In this document: piece by piece, positions 44,012 through 54,729 of the stretch
Layout of the letters: every line of letters begins with the position of its first letter
Numbering within the stretch: the first letter of the stretch is position 1
Assembly: GCF_003086295.3 (NCBI RefSeq)
Contig: NC_092051.1
Span: 69,255,772 to 69,319,771 of the forward strand
Source of the DNA: Arachis hypogaea
Taxonomy: Eukaryota > Streptophyta > Magnoliopsida > Fabales > Fabaceae
Direction of reading: 5' to 3'
Length of the DNA stretch: 64,000 nt
Made by a program: the position numbers and the translations under genes
The notes under the pieces: generated by a model
Told to the model about the DNA's origin: nothing
Databases searched by the model: none
Seen by the model: only the letters and a program-made list of their open reading frames with translations

Positions 44012-45129
44012 GCTTTCTAAGATTTATTTTTCATCTAACAATCAACATTTATTCAATGCATGCATACAAGTATCATGAGGTCTTTTCATAGGTTGTAATG
44101 GGGCTAGGGTCAAGGTAGGATGCATATATGGTTAAGTGAGCTTGAAATTTGAATCTTTGATAAGCTTAAACTTCCCACCTAACCTATGACATCCAAACAA
44201 TTTCAAGGCTATCCTAACTACCCATTTTTCTCACATTTTCACATACTCATGTATTCCCTTTTATTTCACAACACTTATGCATTGACCCTTATTGAGCTTT
44301 GCTTTGGGGTATTTTGTCCCCTTTTATTTCTTTCTTTTTCTTTGTTTCTTTCTTTTTCTATTTTTTTTTCTTTTCTTTTCCATGTTATTTTTTTTTCTTT
44401 TTCTTTTTCTCATTTTTCTTTTTATATACAAGATCATCAATGCATAAGGTTTTACATTCATTACACATGAGCATGTACCCAATTCCCAATAATTTCAATA
44501 AAAATACAAAACTACCCTTTTATTCCCCCAATATCCCAAGGTTCCCACACTTAAATGACACACACACACACTAGCCTAAGCTAATCAAAGATCCAAATTA
44601 AGGACATTTATTGTTTTCCGCTTCAAGGCTTGTAATGTGCTAAAATTATGAACAAAGTGGGTTAATCATAGGCTCAAATTTGGCTAACAATGGAAGATAA
44701 AAGGTAAGGCCATTTGGGTAAGTGAGCTAAATGAAATGATGGCCTCAATCATATAAATGTATGAATACACAAAATAATGGACATAAAGAATCAAACAAAT
44801 CAAAGATTACAATCATAGAAAGAGAATAGTGCACACAAGAAGGAAAAATAAGTGGTTATAAGATGTAACCACACCATTAGGCTCAAATCTCACAAGCTTG
44901 TGTTCTTAGCTCAAAACCATGTTCCAAAAATTTTTCAAATTGGTAGGGTGCCCTAAAACAATTTCTTGGAAAATAAATCATCACCCTAACCAAGTAGTCC
45001 TAATAGGAAAGAAGTGGTGAAATATGTACAAATTCTAACTAACATGCAACCTATCATGTAATGCAACAACTATCTACCGAAGAAAATAAAAAAAAATGGT
45101 GTTGAAAAGGAAATTGTTACCCATGGAGA
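44012..45129 (-). other. E2 3' non-coding region, middle part
   Basis: No coding frame. Homologous in reverse to P 7322-8300 and 10348-10440. Contains T-rich runs (44330-44430) and a short (CA)n run near 44560. Confidence 0.6.
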
Positions 45130-45300
45130 TCGGTCAGACGACCTCCCCACACTTGAAGATTGCACCGTCCTCAGTGCATGCAAAGAAGAGCAAACTGGAC
45201 GGGTTGCTACAATTGATGAGCTTCTTCGAAAGGTTGTGCAGATGACTTGTTCGTTGCCCCATCTCGAAGCTTTTCCTTGTTCTCCCTTCTTGGTGGCCAA
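45130..45300 (-). pseudogene. Remnant of the second ORF of E2 (N- and C-terminal scraps)
   Basis: Starts ATGGCCACCAAG (MATKKGEQGKASRWGNEQ), a basic N-terminus of the kind seen in front of Transposase_32-like ORFs, and after about 100 bp reaches the same end block as in P (TGAGGACGGTGCAA then GTGTGGGGAGGTCG). The central domain present in P and H is deleted. Much too short to be functional. Confidence 0.5.
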
Positions 45301-45825
45301 CCTAAAAGGAAAGAAAAAGAGAGAAAATTAAGCCTATAACAAAGATATCAAAGCAAAGAGAATATAGGGGGGCCAATGCCAAATAAGAGTATGGTTCTCA
45401 CTACATGGTAGCTACAACATATGAGTGAGAAAACAATATAGGCAAAGGACATATGAACTAACACTTGATGCAAGAGTAAAATCAAAGCATGAAGAACATA
45501 TTGAGCATCAAGTTTAAATAAGAAAAAGTGGGTCATGAAAAATAATATTAGGTCATATCAATGCACAAAGACACAAGAGTCATACAAGATTAAGCATTGA
45601 TTTAAAAGTTTCATCACCCAACAATATCAAACAAGTCAAGAGGCACCAAAATAATGCAAGAAATTCTCAACGATTGAATAAGAAAATTCAACACCATTAT
45701 TAAAATAAGAAACTAAAAAAGAGAATTACAACAAGCTATAAAATCAAAATTAAAATGCAATGAATGAAAGTAAGCAAATGCAATAAAAGAAAATGGAAGA
45801 AAAGAAAAAAAAAACTTTTTAGTAT

Positions 45826-45826
45826 T

Positions 45827-45866
<40 letters not shown>
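45826..45866. repeat. (ATTT)n microsatellite
   Basis: About ten TTTA/ATTT units, flanked by A-rich and T-rich tracts (45800-45930). Confidence 0.9.
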
Positions 45867-45891
<25 letters not shown>

Positions 45892-46011
45892 TACTATTAA
45901 AAATTTTTTATTTTTTTTTCAAGAGAGGAAGAAGAAAGGTAGAAAGAAATAATAAGAAAAGAAGAAAGAAGAAGAAAGGAGAAAGGAGGAAAGGAGGAAA
46001 ATAGGGTGCAA

Positions 46012-46110
46012 ATCCACGTGTACGCGCGCATGGTGCGCGCGCATCGATGGTTTTTGTTTTTTTTTTTTGGAGAGTGACGCGTACGCATCATGTATGCGTA
46101 CGCGTCAATG
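46012..46110. repeat. CpG-rich palindromes, E2 internal
   Basis: GTGTACGCGCGCATGGTGCGCGCGCAT and, at about 46075-46106, an inverted repeat with 13-bp perfect arms (GACGCGTACGCAT / ATGCGTACGCGTC) and a 5-nt loop. Related words recur at 47685-47780 and in the E2 LTRs. Confidence 0.75.
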
Positions 46111-46141
46111 GTTTTGTGCCAAAGGCACAAGGCTAGCGCAG

Positions 46142-47631
46142 TGATGCAAGCGGAAATTGGCGAGTTAAGAATGATTATAAAATATGCGTTGCAAGTATAA
46201 TTCTCAACCAACCAGAAATCCGCTTATCAATTTAGAAGGGTGTCACAGAAATTAAAATTAAAATACTGGGAGTATGGATCCCAGGTCGTCTCCCAACGAG
46301 TTGCAGAAAAGTGTGCTATTTTATTAATCAGATGTTTTCAAAAAGGTTTTAGTTGAATGGCAGAAAATTAAATTAGAGAATTTATATAAATTTAAATAAA
46401 AGCCTTGACTGGGAGTTGATTAACTGGAAGCCCTATTCTTGTTGGAGTACTCTCAAGATTAATTGACAATTGAGGGTTATTATATTTAGTTGCCCTTTAC
46501 TAAGTAAGAAAAAGTCAAACAAATTGGAGTGCTGTATCTATCCACAAGTTCCAATCCGCTCTTGGGAGGATTGGTGTTAATGACTAGAGAGCAATCCAAC
46601 AATAAACCCAATTGCAATCTTTTTCTTGAGCATCCCAACTCAAGGGTTCCTTTCAATCAGCTCCCCATCAAGTTAGGGAACTACTCGCTCATTGTAAATG
46701 TAAAATTCATAACATAAGAAAGGGAATTAAAGAAAGACATGATAAATAATGATCAAAAGATTAATTAAAAATAAAAGTAATTCTTATATTTAATAAATGC
46801 TAAAATAATCCAATAGTAAAATTAAGTAAATTAAGGAACATGGAAGAGTAAGAGACAAGTAAAAAGAACGAACTAGAATGTCGAAGTCTTGATGAGACAA
46901 TAACTCTTCTCAATATCCCAATGCAAAAACAATAAAAATAACAAATCCTAAAAACTATGAATGTGTAGAGAGAAAACCTAGAGGAGAGGAAAACTAGATC
47001 TAAAAACTAAAAACTATGCGGAATGAATGTTGTTGGTGGTTTCTGCATGTTCTCTGGCTCTAGTCCGCTTTTCTGGGCCAAAAACTGGGTCAAAATAAGG
47101 CCCAAAATCGCCCCCAGCGATTATACAGATTATGCAGATCGCGCATGTCACGCGGTCGCGTCATTCATGCGGCCGCGTCATTCGGCATTTCACTTTGCCA
47201 CGTGGACGCATCGTCCATGCGGCCGCGTCACTCGTGCTATTCCATGCCGCGCGGTCGCGTCATCCATGCGGCCGCGTCACTGCGATTTCCTCTCTTTCGC
47301 GCAGTCGTGTCATCCATGCGACCGCGTCACTTCTCGCTGGTCATCTCCTCAATTCCTTGTGTTCCTTCCATTTTTGCAAGCTTCCTCTCCAATCTCCAAC
47401 TCATTCATGCCCTATAAAGCCTGAAACACTTAACACACAGATTATGGCATCGAATGGAATAAAGGAGAAATAAAATACATAATTAAAAGTCTCTAGAAAG
47501 CAAGTTTTCAATCATGCAATAACTTCAGGAAGGAATTATAAATGCATGCTTATTTAATGAATAAGTGGGTAAAGATCATGATAAAACCACACAATTAAAC
47601 ACAATATAAACCATAAAATAGTGGTTTATCA
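46142..47631 (-). mobile_element. Solo LTR D (LTR A-D family, reverse) with target duplication
   Basis: TGATGCAAGCGGAAATTGG ... GTGGTTTATCA, 1490 bp, flanked by CGCAG (46137-46141) and CGTAG (47632-47636), one difference. The reverse of solo LTR C in the same element. CpG-word cluster (CACGCGGTCGCGTC, GCGGCCGCGTCA) at 47150-47335. Confidence 0.9.
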
Positions 47632-47636
47632 CGTAG

Positions 47637-48374
47637 CGTCCACACAACTCTTGGGTTTTTTGGCTTGGGGGTAGAATTTCTCAATCCACGCGTACGCGTA
47701 GATGGCGCGTGCGCGCGAATTGGCGAAAATGCTTGATGCACGTGTACGCGCGCAGTGCGCGTATGCACGCATGGCGCTTTTTTTTTCAAATTTTTTTTCT
47801 ATATTTTTGCACCAATCCAAGCATTCCAAACCTCCAAACAACTACCAAAATACCTTAAAACCTTATTTAACATACTAAACTATCAATTATACTCAACAAA
47901 CTCAACAAAATATGAAATTAAGCTAATTCTATTAGTATGTACAAAAGAGAAAAATGAAAAGAATATACCATGGTGGGGTGTCTCTCACCTAGCACTTTTA
48001 TTTATTGTCCTTAAGTTGGACTTATGGGGAGCTTCTTATCAAGGAGGCTTGTGCTTGAAGCTATCTTTGAACATCCACCAATACTTGAATCTCCAATAAG
48101 CTCCATTCTTCAATTTTAATATCTTCAAGCTTTGATGGAGTTCTTCACAAACCATGAGCTCCCAAATTTGATTCTCCTTGTGCGATCCGGGATCCCACAC
48201 TTTGTTTTGACACCCGTCTTGAAATTGATCATTATTAGTCCATCCGGGTGGCATGACCTTAGAATTCTCAAAGAAGCTTCCAAACAACTCCCTAGACCCA
48301 TGCAATTTGGTTCTCCACCAATCATTACTATACAACTTTGAGCATGCAACCATCATGAACTTAGAGTGATGTTA
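47637..48374 (-). other. E2 region downstream of the gag-like gene
   Basis: CpG words at 47685-47780 (CACGCGTACGCGTAG, GCGCGTGCGCGCG, ACGTGTACGCGCGCAG). Around 47977-47989 the sense strand has GGTG-AGAGA-CACC with flanking AAAAGTGCTA, a weaker counterpart of the post-ORF hairpin in other elements. No gene. Confidence 0.5.
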
Positions 48375-49835
48375 CTACCTTTTAACTCCACAAAGAGCTC
48401 TAAGTTGACCATCATTTTTAATCAAACCATATTCAAGTGAGAAAGTAAAGCTTAAGGATAAGAATTTTACCCACTTGAATGTTGTGTTGGATGGTGACTT
48501 GGGGAGGGAGACCTCCCTACACTTAGACAATGCGAGGTCTACTTTTTTAGGCTCTTCTTTAGTTGCTTCCACCTCTTCGCAAGCTTCCTCAATTTCAACC
48601 TTTCCCCTTTTATCACTTGGCTTGGTGTTGTCTTCAAGAACTTCATCTTGCCCAATGGGAGGTGATTCAATTTTGGATAGGAATTTATTGATGAATGAAT
48701 TCACCTCTTGATCAACCTCTTCATATTCTTCAATTTCGATATACACCAATTCAACTTTTTCCCTTTGGTAGCTTTCTTCTGATTCGCTCTCTTTCCCATT
48801 GCTCACCAAGGGTATGGGAGGTTGTGCATATTCTTCTATAATTTCAACTTCATGTCCAATGGGAGAGGATTCCATTATAGAGAGAAATTCATCCATGATT
48901 GAATTCATCTCTTGATAAGTCTCTTCCAAGTCTCCAACGATGATATGCCTTGGAGGTTGCGCACCCTCATCAACATCAATATCAAACTTCTTAGAAGAAT
49001 GCTCCATGATACTACATTCCCTTGGACTTTTAACATCTCCTAAATCTTCAACCACTTCTTCCTTTTCTTCAATGATCATAGGCTCCTCCAATTGTTCTAA
49101 CACAAAGTGGCATCCCTCATTTTCCACCGGAATTTCCAATCTCTCCTTCATGCTATGCTCTTCAATTGATTCTTCACATGTGGCCATGGAAGCACCTTGA
49201 ATGTTCAAGCATTGGTAGGCCAAAGTATGCACTACCTTGGTCAAATTAGTCACAAATTCTAGGGTGTTCCTTTGCATATCTGCTTGTCCTTGAAGTAGCA
49301 AGGTGAGAGAATCATCTATTGGGGCTTGGGGTGGATAAAATGGTTCATCAATTTGGAGAGAGGGTTCATAGTAGGAAGGTGATTCTTCTTAGTAAGGGAA
49401 TGGAGATGGTGTGCATTGAGGTGGTTCATGGTAGTAGTCATGATAAGGTTGTGGTGGTTGTAGAGGTTCTTGCTCATAATGGTCATAAGAATATGGTATG
49501 GGTGATTGGTCATATGGTGGATATGGATCATAGGAAGGTGTTTGGTAATGAGAGGCTTGTGAGAATGGTTGAGGTTCATGTTGAGGATAGGAGTCATAGG
49601 CATATGATGGTGGTAGTTGATTATCATAAAAGGATTCACCATAGCCATTGAATTGACATGCATTAGGATGGTGATTATACCTATACGTATCCGGAGGTTG
49701 TTGCCAATAGGAGTGATCAATTCATTGAGGCTCCTCCCATCTTTGTTGGTTCTATCCTTGATGCATGTTGTCATTGAAGTTCACATTTCCTACAACACAA
49801 TTAGAACCAAACTCATAGCCAAAGTGAGAATTCAT
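48375..49835 (-). pseudogene. Gag-like gene of non-autonomous element E2, three stops
   Basis: One continuous frame of 487 codons from ATG 49835 (MNSHFGYEFGSNC) to 48375. The N-terminal half is P/Y/Q-rich (for example NQLPPSYAYDSYPQHEPQPF, SQASHYQTPSYDPYPPYDQ); the C-terminal half is acidic with repeated segments (NSIMDEFLSIMESSPIGHE / NSFINKFLSKIESPPIGQD). Three in-frame stops: TAG in the MHQ(G)*NQQ context (about 49753), TGA 49722-49724 and TAA 49389-49391. The last 308 codons remain open. No nucleocapsid zinc knuckle or enzyme motif. Its position right after the 5' leader fits gag of a non-autonomous element. The exact role is not known. Confidence 0.65.
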
Positions 49836-49983
49836 GATAGCAAGAGAAAATAAGAAACAAAAGCTAATAGGAAATAATGAAACAAGGTCCTAAAATTAGC
49901 AAAAACTAACAAGCAATCCAAAAATAAAACTATTCACAATATTCACATATATACAATAACCAATAACACAACACCATTGCAAT

Positions 49984-50001
49984 TCCCCGGCAACGGCGCC
50001 A
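49984..50001 (-). promoter_or_regulatory. Primer-binding site, tRNA-Asp type (E2)
   Basis: In element sense TGGCGCCGTTGCCGGGGA, 3 bp inside the right LTR. Identical to the site of element B. Confidence 0.9.
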
Positions 50002-50004
50002 TTT

Positions 50005-51544
50005 TGATGATTGGACTTTTGTGTGGTATAGAATTCACAATAAATTTTCGTTGCAAGTATAGTTTCTAAACCAACAATAATCCTTTCATACAAAAAGTTG
50101 TTTGTCATAAGTACAAACCCCTAAATTTATAAACCGAAGTATTGATACTCGGGTCGTTCTCCCTAGGAATTACAATAAAGTGTTCTTGTTATTGGTTATG
50201 AAGTATGTTTGGGGTTTTGAGGTTTTAGACAAGAAACATAAATGGCAAAGAAAATAAACTAACAACTAACAAAGCTCTTGGCAAGATATGAGAACTAGAA
50301 GTCCCATCCTAGTTATCCTCCTCAATTGTGACCACAAATTGTCCATTGCTACCACTTAGTTAACCTCTAACCATGGAGGAAAGTCAAGTGGATGAATCAA
50401 CTTGATTCTACAATTCCTAGCCAACTCCTAAGGGAAAGACTAGCTTTAGTGGTATCCAAATCAATTAGCAACTTCTAATCAACAATCAACAAAGAAATTA
50501 GACAACTCAAGCGTCACTAATTACTCTACCAAAGCCAAGAGGTACAAAATCTACACTAAAATTCACCCAAGCATTTTATCAAACACTTGGAAGGCATAAA
50601 AGGAAAGCAAAGTAAATTGACAACAAAAATAGAATCTAACAACAATTATGGCAATGAATTAACAACAACAATCAAAAGGAACACAATTATTATGAATTAC
50701 CTCTAATTGAATTCAAAGAGAAGAGAAGGAACAAAAATAGATCTACAACAAAGCATGGAAACAAAATAGAAGAGATTACAACAAAAGAATAGAGGAAGAT
50801 GAATGTAACAACAAGAATTGTGAAGCAAAAGTAGAAGAAGGCATGAATGAAAACCTAGATCTAAGAACTAATCCTAATCCTAATTCTAATCCTAGAGAGA
50901 AGTGAGAGCTTCTCTCTCTAAAACTAACTTTCCCTCCAAAAATTAAACTAAACTAAACTAATGTGTGAAAGTATGTTAATTTCCCTTCAATTCTTGGCTT
51001 AAATAGCATCAGAAATGAGTTGGATTTGGCCCACAAGGCTTCTAAAATCGCTGGCCATGTGTTTGACTAAGTGAATTGTGTGCGCCCATGGATGCGTACG
51101 CGTATTGTGCACGTGCGCGTCCCTATGCGAAATGCAACCATGGCAAATCTTATATCATTTCGAAGCCTTGGATGTTAGCTTTCCAACGCAACTAGAACCG
51201 CATCATTTGGACCTCTGTAGCTCAAGTTATGATCGTTTAAGTGCGAAGAGGTCGGCTTGACAGCTTTTGCGATTCCTTCATTTCTTCATGAGTTCTCCAT
51301 TTTTACATGCTTTTCCTTCATTTCCTTGATCCAATATTTGCCTCCTAAATCTGAACTCAAGGCATCTAATGAAATCAAGGTGAATTGAATTTAGCTATTT
51401 TTAGACTTAAGAGCATGTTTTCACACTTAAGCACAATTAAAGGAGAAATTATAAAACCATGCTATTTCATTGGATAAATAGGAGAAATATTGACAAAATC
51501 ATCTAAATTCAACACAAGATAAACCCTAAATATGGGGTTTATCA
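50005..51544 (-). repeat. E2 5' LTR (right), 1540 bp
   Basis: TGATGATTGGACTTTTGTGTGG ... ATGGGGTTTATCA. Module copy at 51143-51226. Repeated AATCCTAATCCTAATTCTAATCC near 50868-50895 is absent from the left LTR. Confidence 0.92.
51143..51226 (+). repeat. Shared ~85-bp LTR module, copy in the E2 right LTR
   Basis: Same as the left-LTR copy with a few base changes (AAGCCTTGGATG, CCAACGCAAC). Confidence 0.7.
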
Positions 51545-51549
51545 ACCTC

Positions 51550-52014
51550 TCCCAGGCATTATAAAGAGATTCATGATCCTCTTGTTTAAAGCCTTGGATG
51601 TCCAGCCTTAGCTGTGTCATCCTTTTTGGAGGGAAATATTGATTCAGGAATTTATCTGATAACTGTTTCCATGTTCTTATGCTTGCTGTGGGTTGGTTAT
51701 TTATCCACCTCTTAGCTTGATCTTTTACAGTAAATGGAAACAGTAATAATCTGTAGACATCCTGATCCACTTCTTTATCACGTACTGTGTCAGTAATTTG
51801 TAAAAACTGTGCCAGAAACTCAGTAGGTTCTTCCTGTGGAAGACCGGAATACTGGCAATTTTGCTGCACCATGATAATGAGCTGAGGATTTAGCTCAAAA
51901 CTGCTTGCTCTGATGGGAGGGGGGTATACAGATACTACTCCCATATGCAGCAGTAATGGGGTTAGCATATGACCCTAGAGTCCTTCTAGACTGTTCATTT
52001 TCACTTAGGTCCAT
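51550..52014 (-). pseudogene. gag: Element H gag N-terminal piece
   Basis: ATG 52014 opens MDLSENEQSRRTLGSYANP; after about 36 codons a shift in a C-run (about 51915) moves the frame to that of SSFELNPQLIIMVQQNCQYSGLPQEEPTEF. Then RLLLFPFTVKDQAKRWINN, a counterpart of LLLFPFSLRDKAAQWLE in E1, and DHESLYNAWER, where E2 is inserted. The next residues (YRGM) are at 40649. It is the capsid part of gag, assembling the virus-like particle. Broken by one frameshift and the insertions. Confidence 0.88.
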
Positions 52015-52959
52015 GATGGAGAAAGGGAGATGATATGGATTGCAAATAAAATATATTTTTATTTTTATTTTATTTAATTAAAAATATCCAAATAAAAAAA
52101 TAAGATAAAATAAAATAATTGGAAAATAGAATATAAGTTTCGAAAACTAAAAGAAAAAGAAAAAGAAATTCGAAAACTAAAATAATTAATTAATTAAGAG
52201 GATTTGAAAAACTTTGGATATGATTTTTGAAAAAGATTTTGAATTTTGAAATTTTAAGACTAAGATAAGATAAAATAAAAATTTTAAAATAAAAATCTGA
52301 ATTTTTAAATGAAATTTTCAAAAATTTAATTAAATATAGGGAAAAGATAGTTTTGAATTTAATGAGGAAAGAGAAAAACAATAAAATGACACCAAATTTA
52401 GAATTTTTAGATCAAAACAAAGGAAATAAATAGAAAAATTTTGAATGTCAAGATGAACACCAAGAACACTTTGAAGATCAAGATGAACACCAAGAACAAT
52501 TTTTTTGGAAATTTTTAAGAAAATAAAAACAAAAAAGGACACCAAACTTAAAAATTTTTTATATTTTGGACACTAATAATTCGAAAATTGCACAAGAAAA
52601 ACAAGGAAAGACACAAAACAAGAAAAACTAAAGATCAAACAAGGAAAATAAACAAGAACAACTTGAAGATTAAGAAAGAACAAGGAACATATAATTAAAA
52701 ATATGAAGAAAAATAAAAACATGCAATTGACACCAAACGTAAAACATGAAACTAAACTCAAACAAAAGAATCAATTATTAGTTTTTTTTATTTATATAGA
52801 AAATTTCGAAAAAATCTAGAAAAAGGAAAACAAGGATTTTAAAATTTTAACCAAAAACAATAATAGAAGACGCAATTTTAGTGACTCTAAATAAAAAAGA
52901 TAAATTTTTTCCTAATCTAAGCAACAAAATAAACAGTCAGTTGTCCAAACTCAAACAAT
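52015..52959 (-). other. Element H 5' leader
   Basis: A-rich on the plus strand, no gene. Contains repeated ACACCAAA(C/T)TTA words and a duplicated GAAGATCAAGATGAACACCA-type unit near 52450-52495. Confidence 0.6.
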
Positions 52960-52976
52960 CCCCAGCAACGGCGCCA
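52960..52976 (-). promoter_or_regulatory. Primer-binding site, tRNA-Asp type (element H)
   Basis: In element sense TGGCGCCGTTGCTGGGG, one mismatch to the tRNA-Asp complement, 6 bp inside the right LTR. Confidence 0.88.
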
Positions 52977-52982
52977 AAAACT

Positions 52983-54495
52983 TGGTGCACGAAATTGTGA
53001 TTACACTTTTCACAACTCCGCACAACTAACTAGCAAGTGCACTGGGTCGTCCAAGTAATACTTTACGTGAGTAAGGGACGATCCCACGGAGATTTTCGGC
53101 TTGAAGCAAGCTATGGTTATTTTATAAATCTTAGTCAGGAGATTAATGATAAGAGTGCTTATATTTATGAAAAATAAATAACATAAAATAAACAGTACTT
53201 GTGATTCAGTAATGGGGAACAGGCCGAGGTTCCGGAGATGCTCTGTCATCTGAATCTCTGCTTTCCTACTGTCTTCTTCTCCAAACATGCATGGCCTCCT
53301 TCCATAGCAGGCTGTATGATCCTCTCGGATGAAAAATACTAAGCGCTGTCACCGCACGGCTAATCATTTGTCGGTTCTCATTAGCATCAGAGTAGGACCA
53401 TTATCCTTTTGCACACTGTCACTGCGCCCAACATTCGCGAGTTTGAAGCTTGTCACAGTCATCTCCTTCCAGATCCTACTCGGAATACCACATACAAGGT
53501 TTAAACTTTCCGGATCCCATGAATGCTGCCATTGATTCTATCCTATAGCACGAAGGTTCTAACCTCTGGACTCGGTCCGTGGATTAGAAACCCAAGAGAT
53601 ACACACTCAAGCTGTCGCCCAATGACTACGTTGAGCTCAGATAGAACGGAGTGGTTGTCAGGCACGCGTTCATAGGGTTGAGGATAATGATGAGTGTCAC
53701 AGATCATCATATTCTCCATATTGAAGTACGAGTGAGTATCTTAGAATAGAATCAAGCGTAATTGAATAGAAAACAGTAGTAATTGCATTAATCCATTGAA
53801 ACACAGCAGAGCTCCTCACCCCCACCTATGGGGTTTAGAGACTCATGTCGTCAAAGGTACAATATGAAATGTAAAAATGTCATAAGTTCCAAAATAAATC
53901 TCTAAAAGTAGTTTTTATACTAAACTAGTAACCTAGGGTTACAGAAAATGAGTAACTAAGTGCAGATAGTGCAGAAATCTACTTCCGGGACCCACTTGGT
54001 GTGTGTTTGGGCTGAGCATTGAAGCTTTTTTGTGCTTAGGCTGTTTCTGGAGTTAAACGCCAGCTTTGGTGCCAGTTTGGGTGTTTTACACCAAAATTTT
54101 TAGGCTGACTTTGAACGTCAGTTTGGGCCATCAAATCTTGGGAAAAGTATAAACTATTATATATTGATGGAAAGCCCAAGATGTCTACTTTCCAACGCAA
54201 TTAAGAGCGCACCAATTGGACTTTTGTAGCTCGAGAAAATCTATTTTGAGTGCAGGAGGGTCAGAATTCAACAGCATCTCCAGTACTTTTTCAGCCTCTG
54301 AATCAGATTTTTGCTCAGGTCCCTCAATTTCAGCCAAAAACTACCTAAAATTACAGAAAAATACAAAAACTCATAGTAAAGTCCAGAAATGTGATTTTTG
54401 AATAAAAACTAATAAAAATATAATAAAAAGTGAATAAAACATACTAAAAACTATGTAAAAACAATGCCAAAAGGGTATAAATTAGCCGTTCATCA
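52983..54495 (-). repeat. Element H 5' LTR (right), 1513 bp
   Basis: TGGTGCACGAAATTGTGATT ... TTAGCCGTTCATCA. U5-type hairpin 53061-53076 (CTTTAC-GTGA-GTAAGG, one G-U pair), shared module 54145-54232, GTTAAACGCC word near 54050. Lacks about 30 bp present in the left LTR around 18765-18800, within the word cluster. Confidence 0.92.
54145..54232 (+). repeat. Shared ~85-bp LTR module, copy in the H right LTR
   Basis: CTATTATATATTGATGGAAAG, TGTCTACTTTCCAACGC, CCAATTGGACTTTTGTAGCTC. Confidence 0.7.
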
Positions 54496-54540
54496 CCAGT
54501 CCAAATGGCTGGTCCGGTCGAACCGGCCATTCCAGTCTGA
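54496..54540. repeat. MULE intron minisatellite, right remainder
   Basis: CCAGTCCAAATGGCTGGTCC and GGTCGAACCGGCCATTCC, the same ~18-bp unit as at 17520-17683. Starts with the right target duplication CCAGT of H. Confidence 0.8.
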
Positions 54541-54729
54541 TTTTATCAACACCGACGAAAAATACTACATTTCTCAGCCTACATGTTCACTTCATAATTA
54601 AACATTAAACAATAACTAATTACATGCTATATTTTTGCCTATTTACTGTTGTCTTAAATATTTGTCCTAAACTCAAAACCCATGCACAAATCATACTTTA
54701 ACAAATCTTAATTTGAATTGATGGCACAC

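Larger units (their letters stand above)
40655..51544 (-). mobile_element. Element E2: non-autonomous LTR retrotransposon carrying two solo LTRs
   Basis: LTRs 40655-42136 and 50005-51544 (TGATGATTGGAC...GGGTTTATCA) with ACCTT (40650-40654) on the left and ACCTC (51545-51549) on the right, a 5-bp duplication with one change. The tRNA-Asp primer site is next to the right LTR (49984-50001) and a purine-rich tract (sense AAGTGTGGAGAGGT) next to the left LTR, so the element is minus-strand. Inside are a degenerate gag-like gene and a remnant of a second ORF, but no pol. Two solo LTRs interrupt it. Removing them leaves about 4.9 kb of internal sequence. It is inserted in H gag between NAWER and YRGM. 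Confidence 0.92.
17684..54495 (-). mobile_element. Element H: Athila-lineage Ty3/gypsy element hosting two nested elements
   Basis: Two LTRs (17684-19227 and 52983-54495, 1544 and 1513 bp) of the same family enclose a minus-strand element. A tRNA-Asp primer site sits next to the right LTR (5' LTR), and a purine-rich GTTTGGTGTTG (sense) next to the left (3' LTR). Gag is in three pieces (52014-51550, 40649-40155, 26548-25973), followed by protease, RT, RNase H and integrase to 22544 and a 3' region with a Transposase_32-like gene. Flanks are CCAGC (17679-17683) and CCAGT (54496-54500), a 5-bp target duplication with one change. Removing the two insertions leaves about 12.3 kb. It lies in intron 1 of the MULE transposase. 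Confidence 0.9.

Noticed and set aside
49316..49774. Open frame of 152 codons rich in His, Met and Asn, minus strand
   Set aside because: It is another frame of the P/Y/Q-rich part of the E2 gag-like gene; the frame continuous with the downstream 308 codons is the genuine one.
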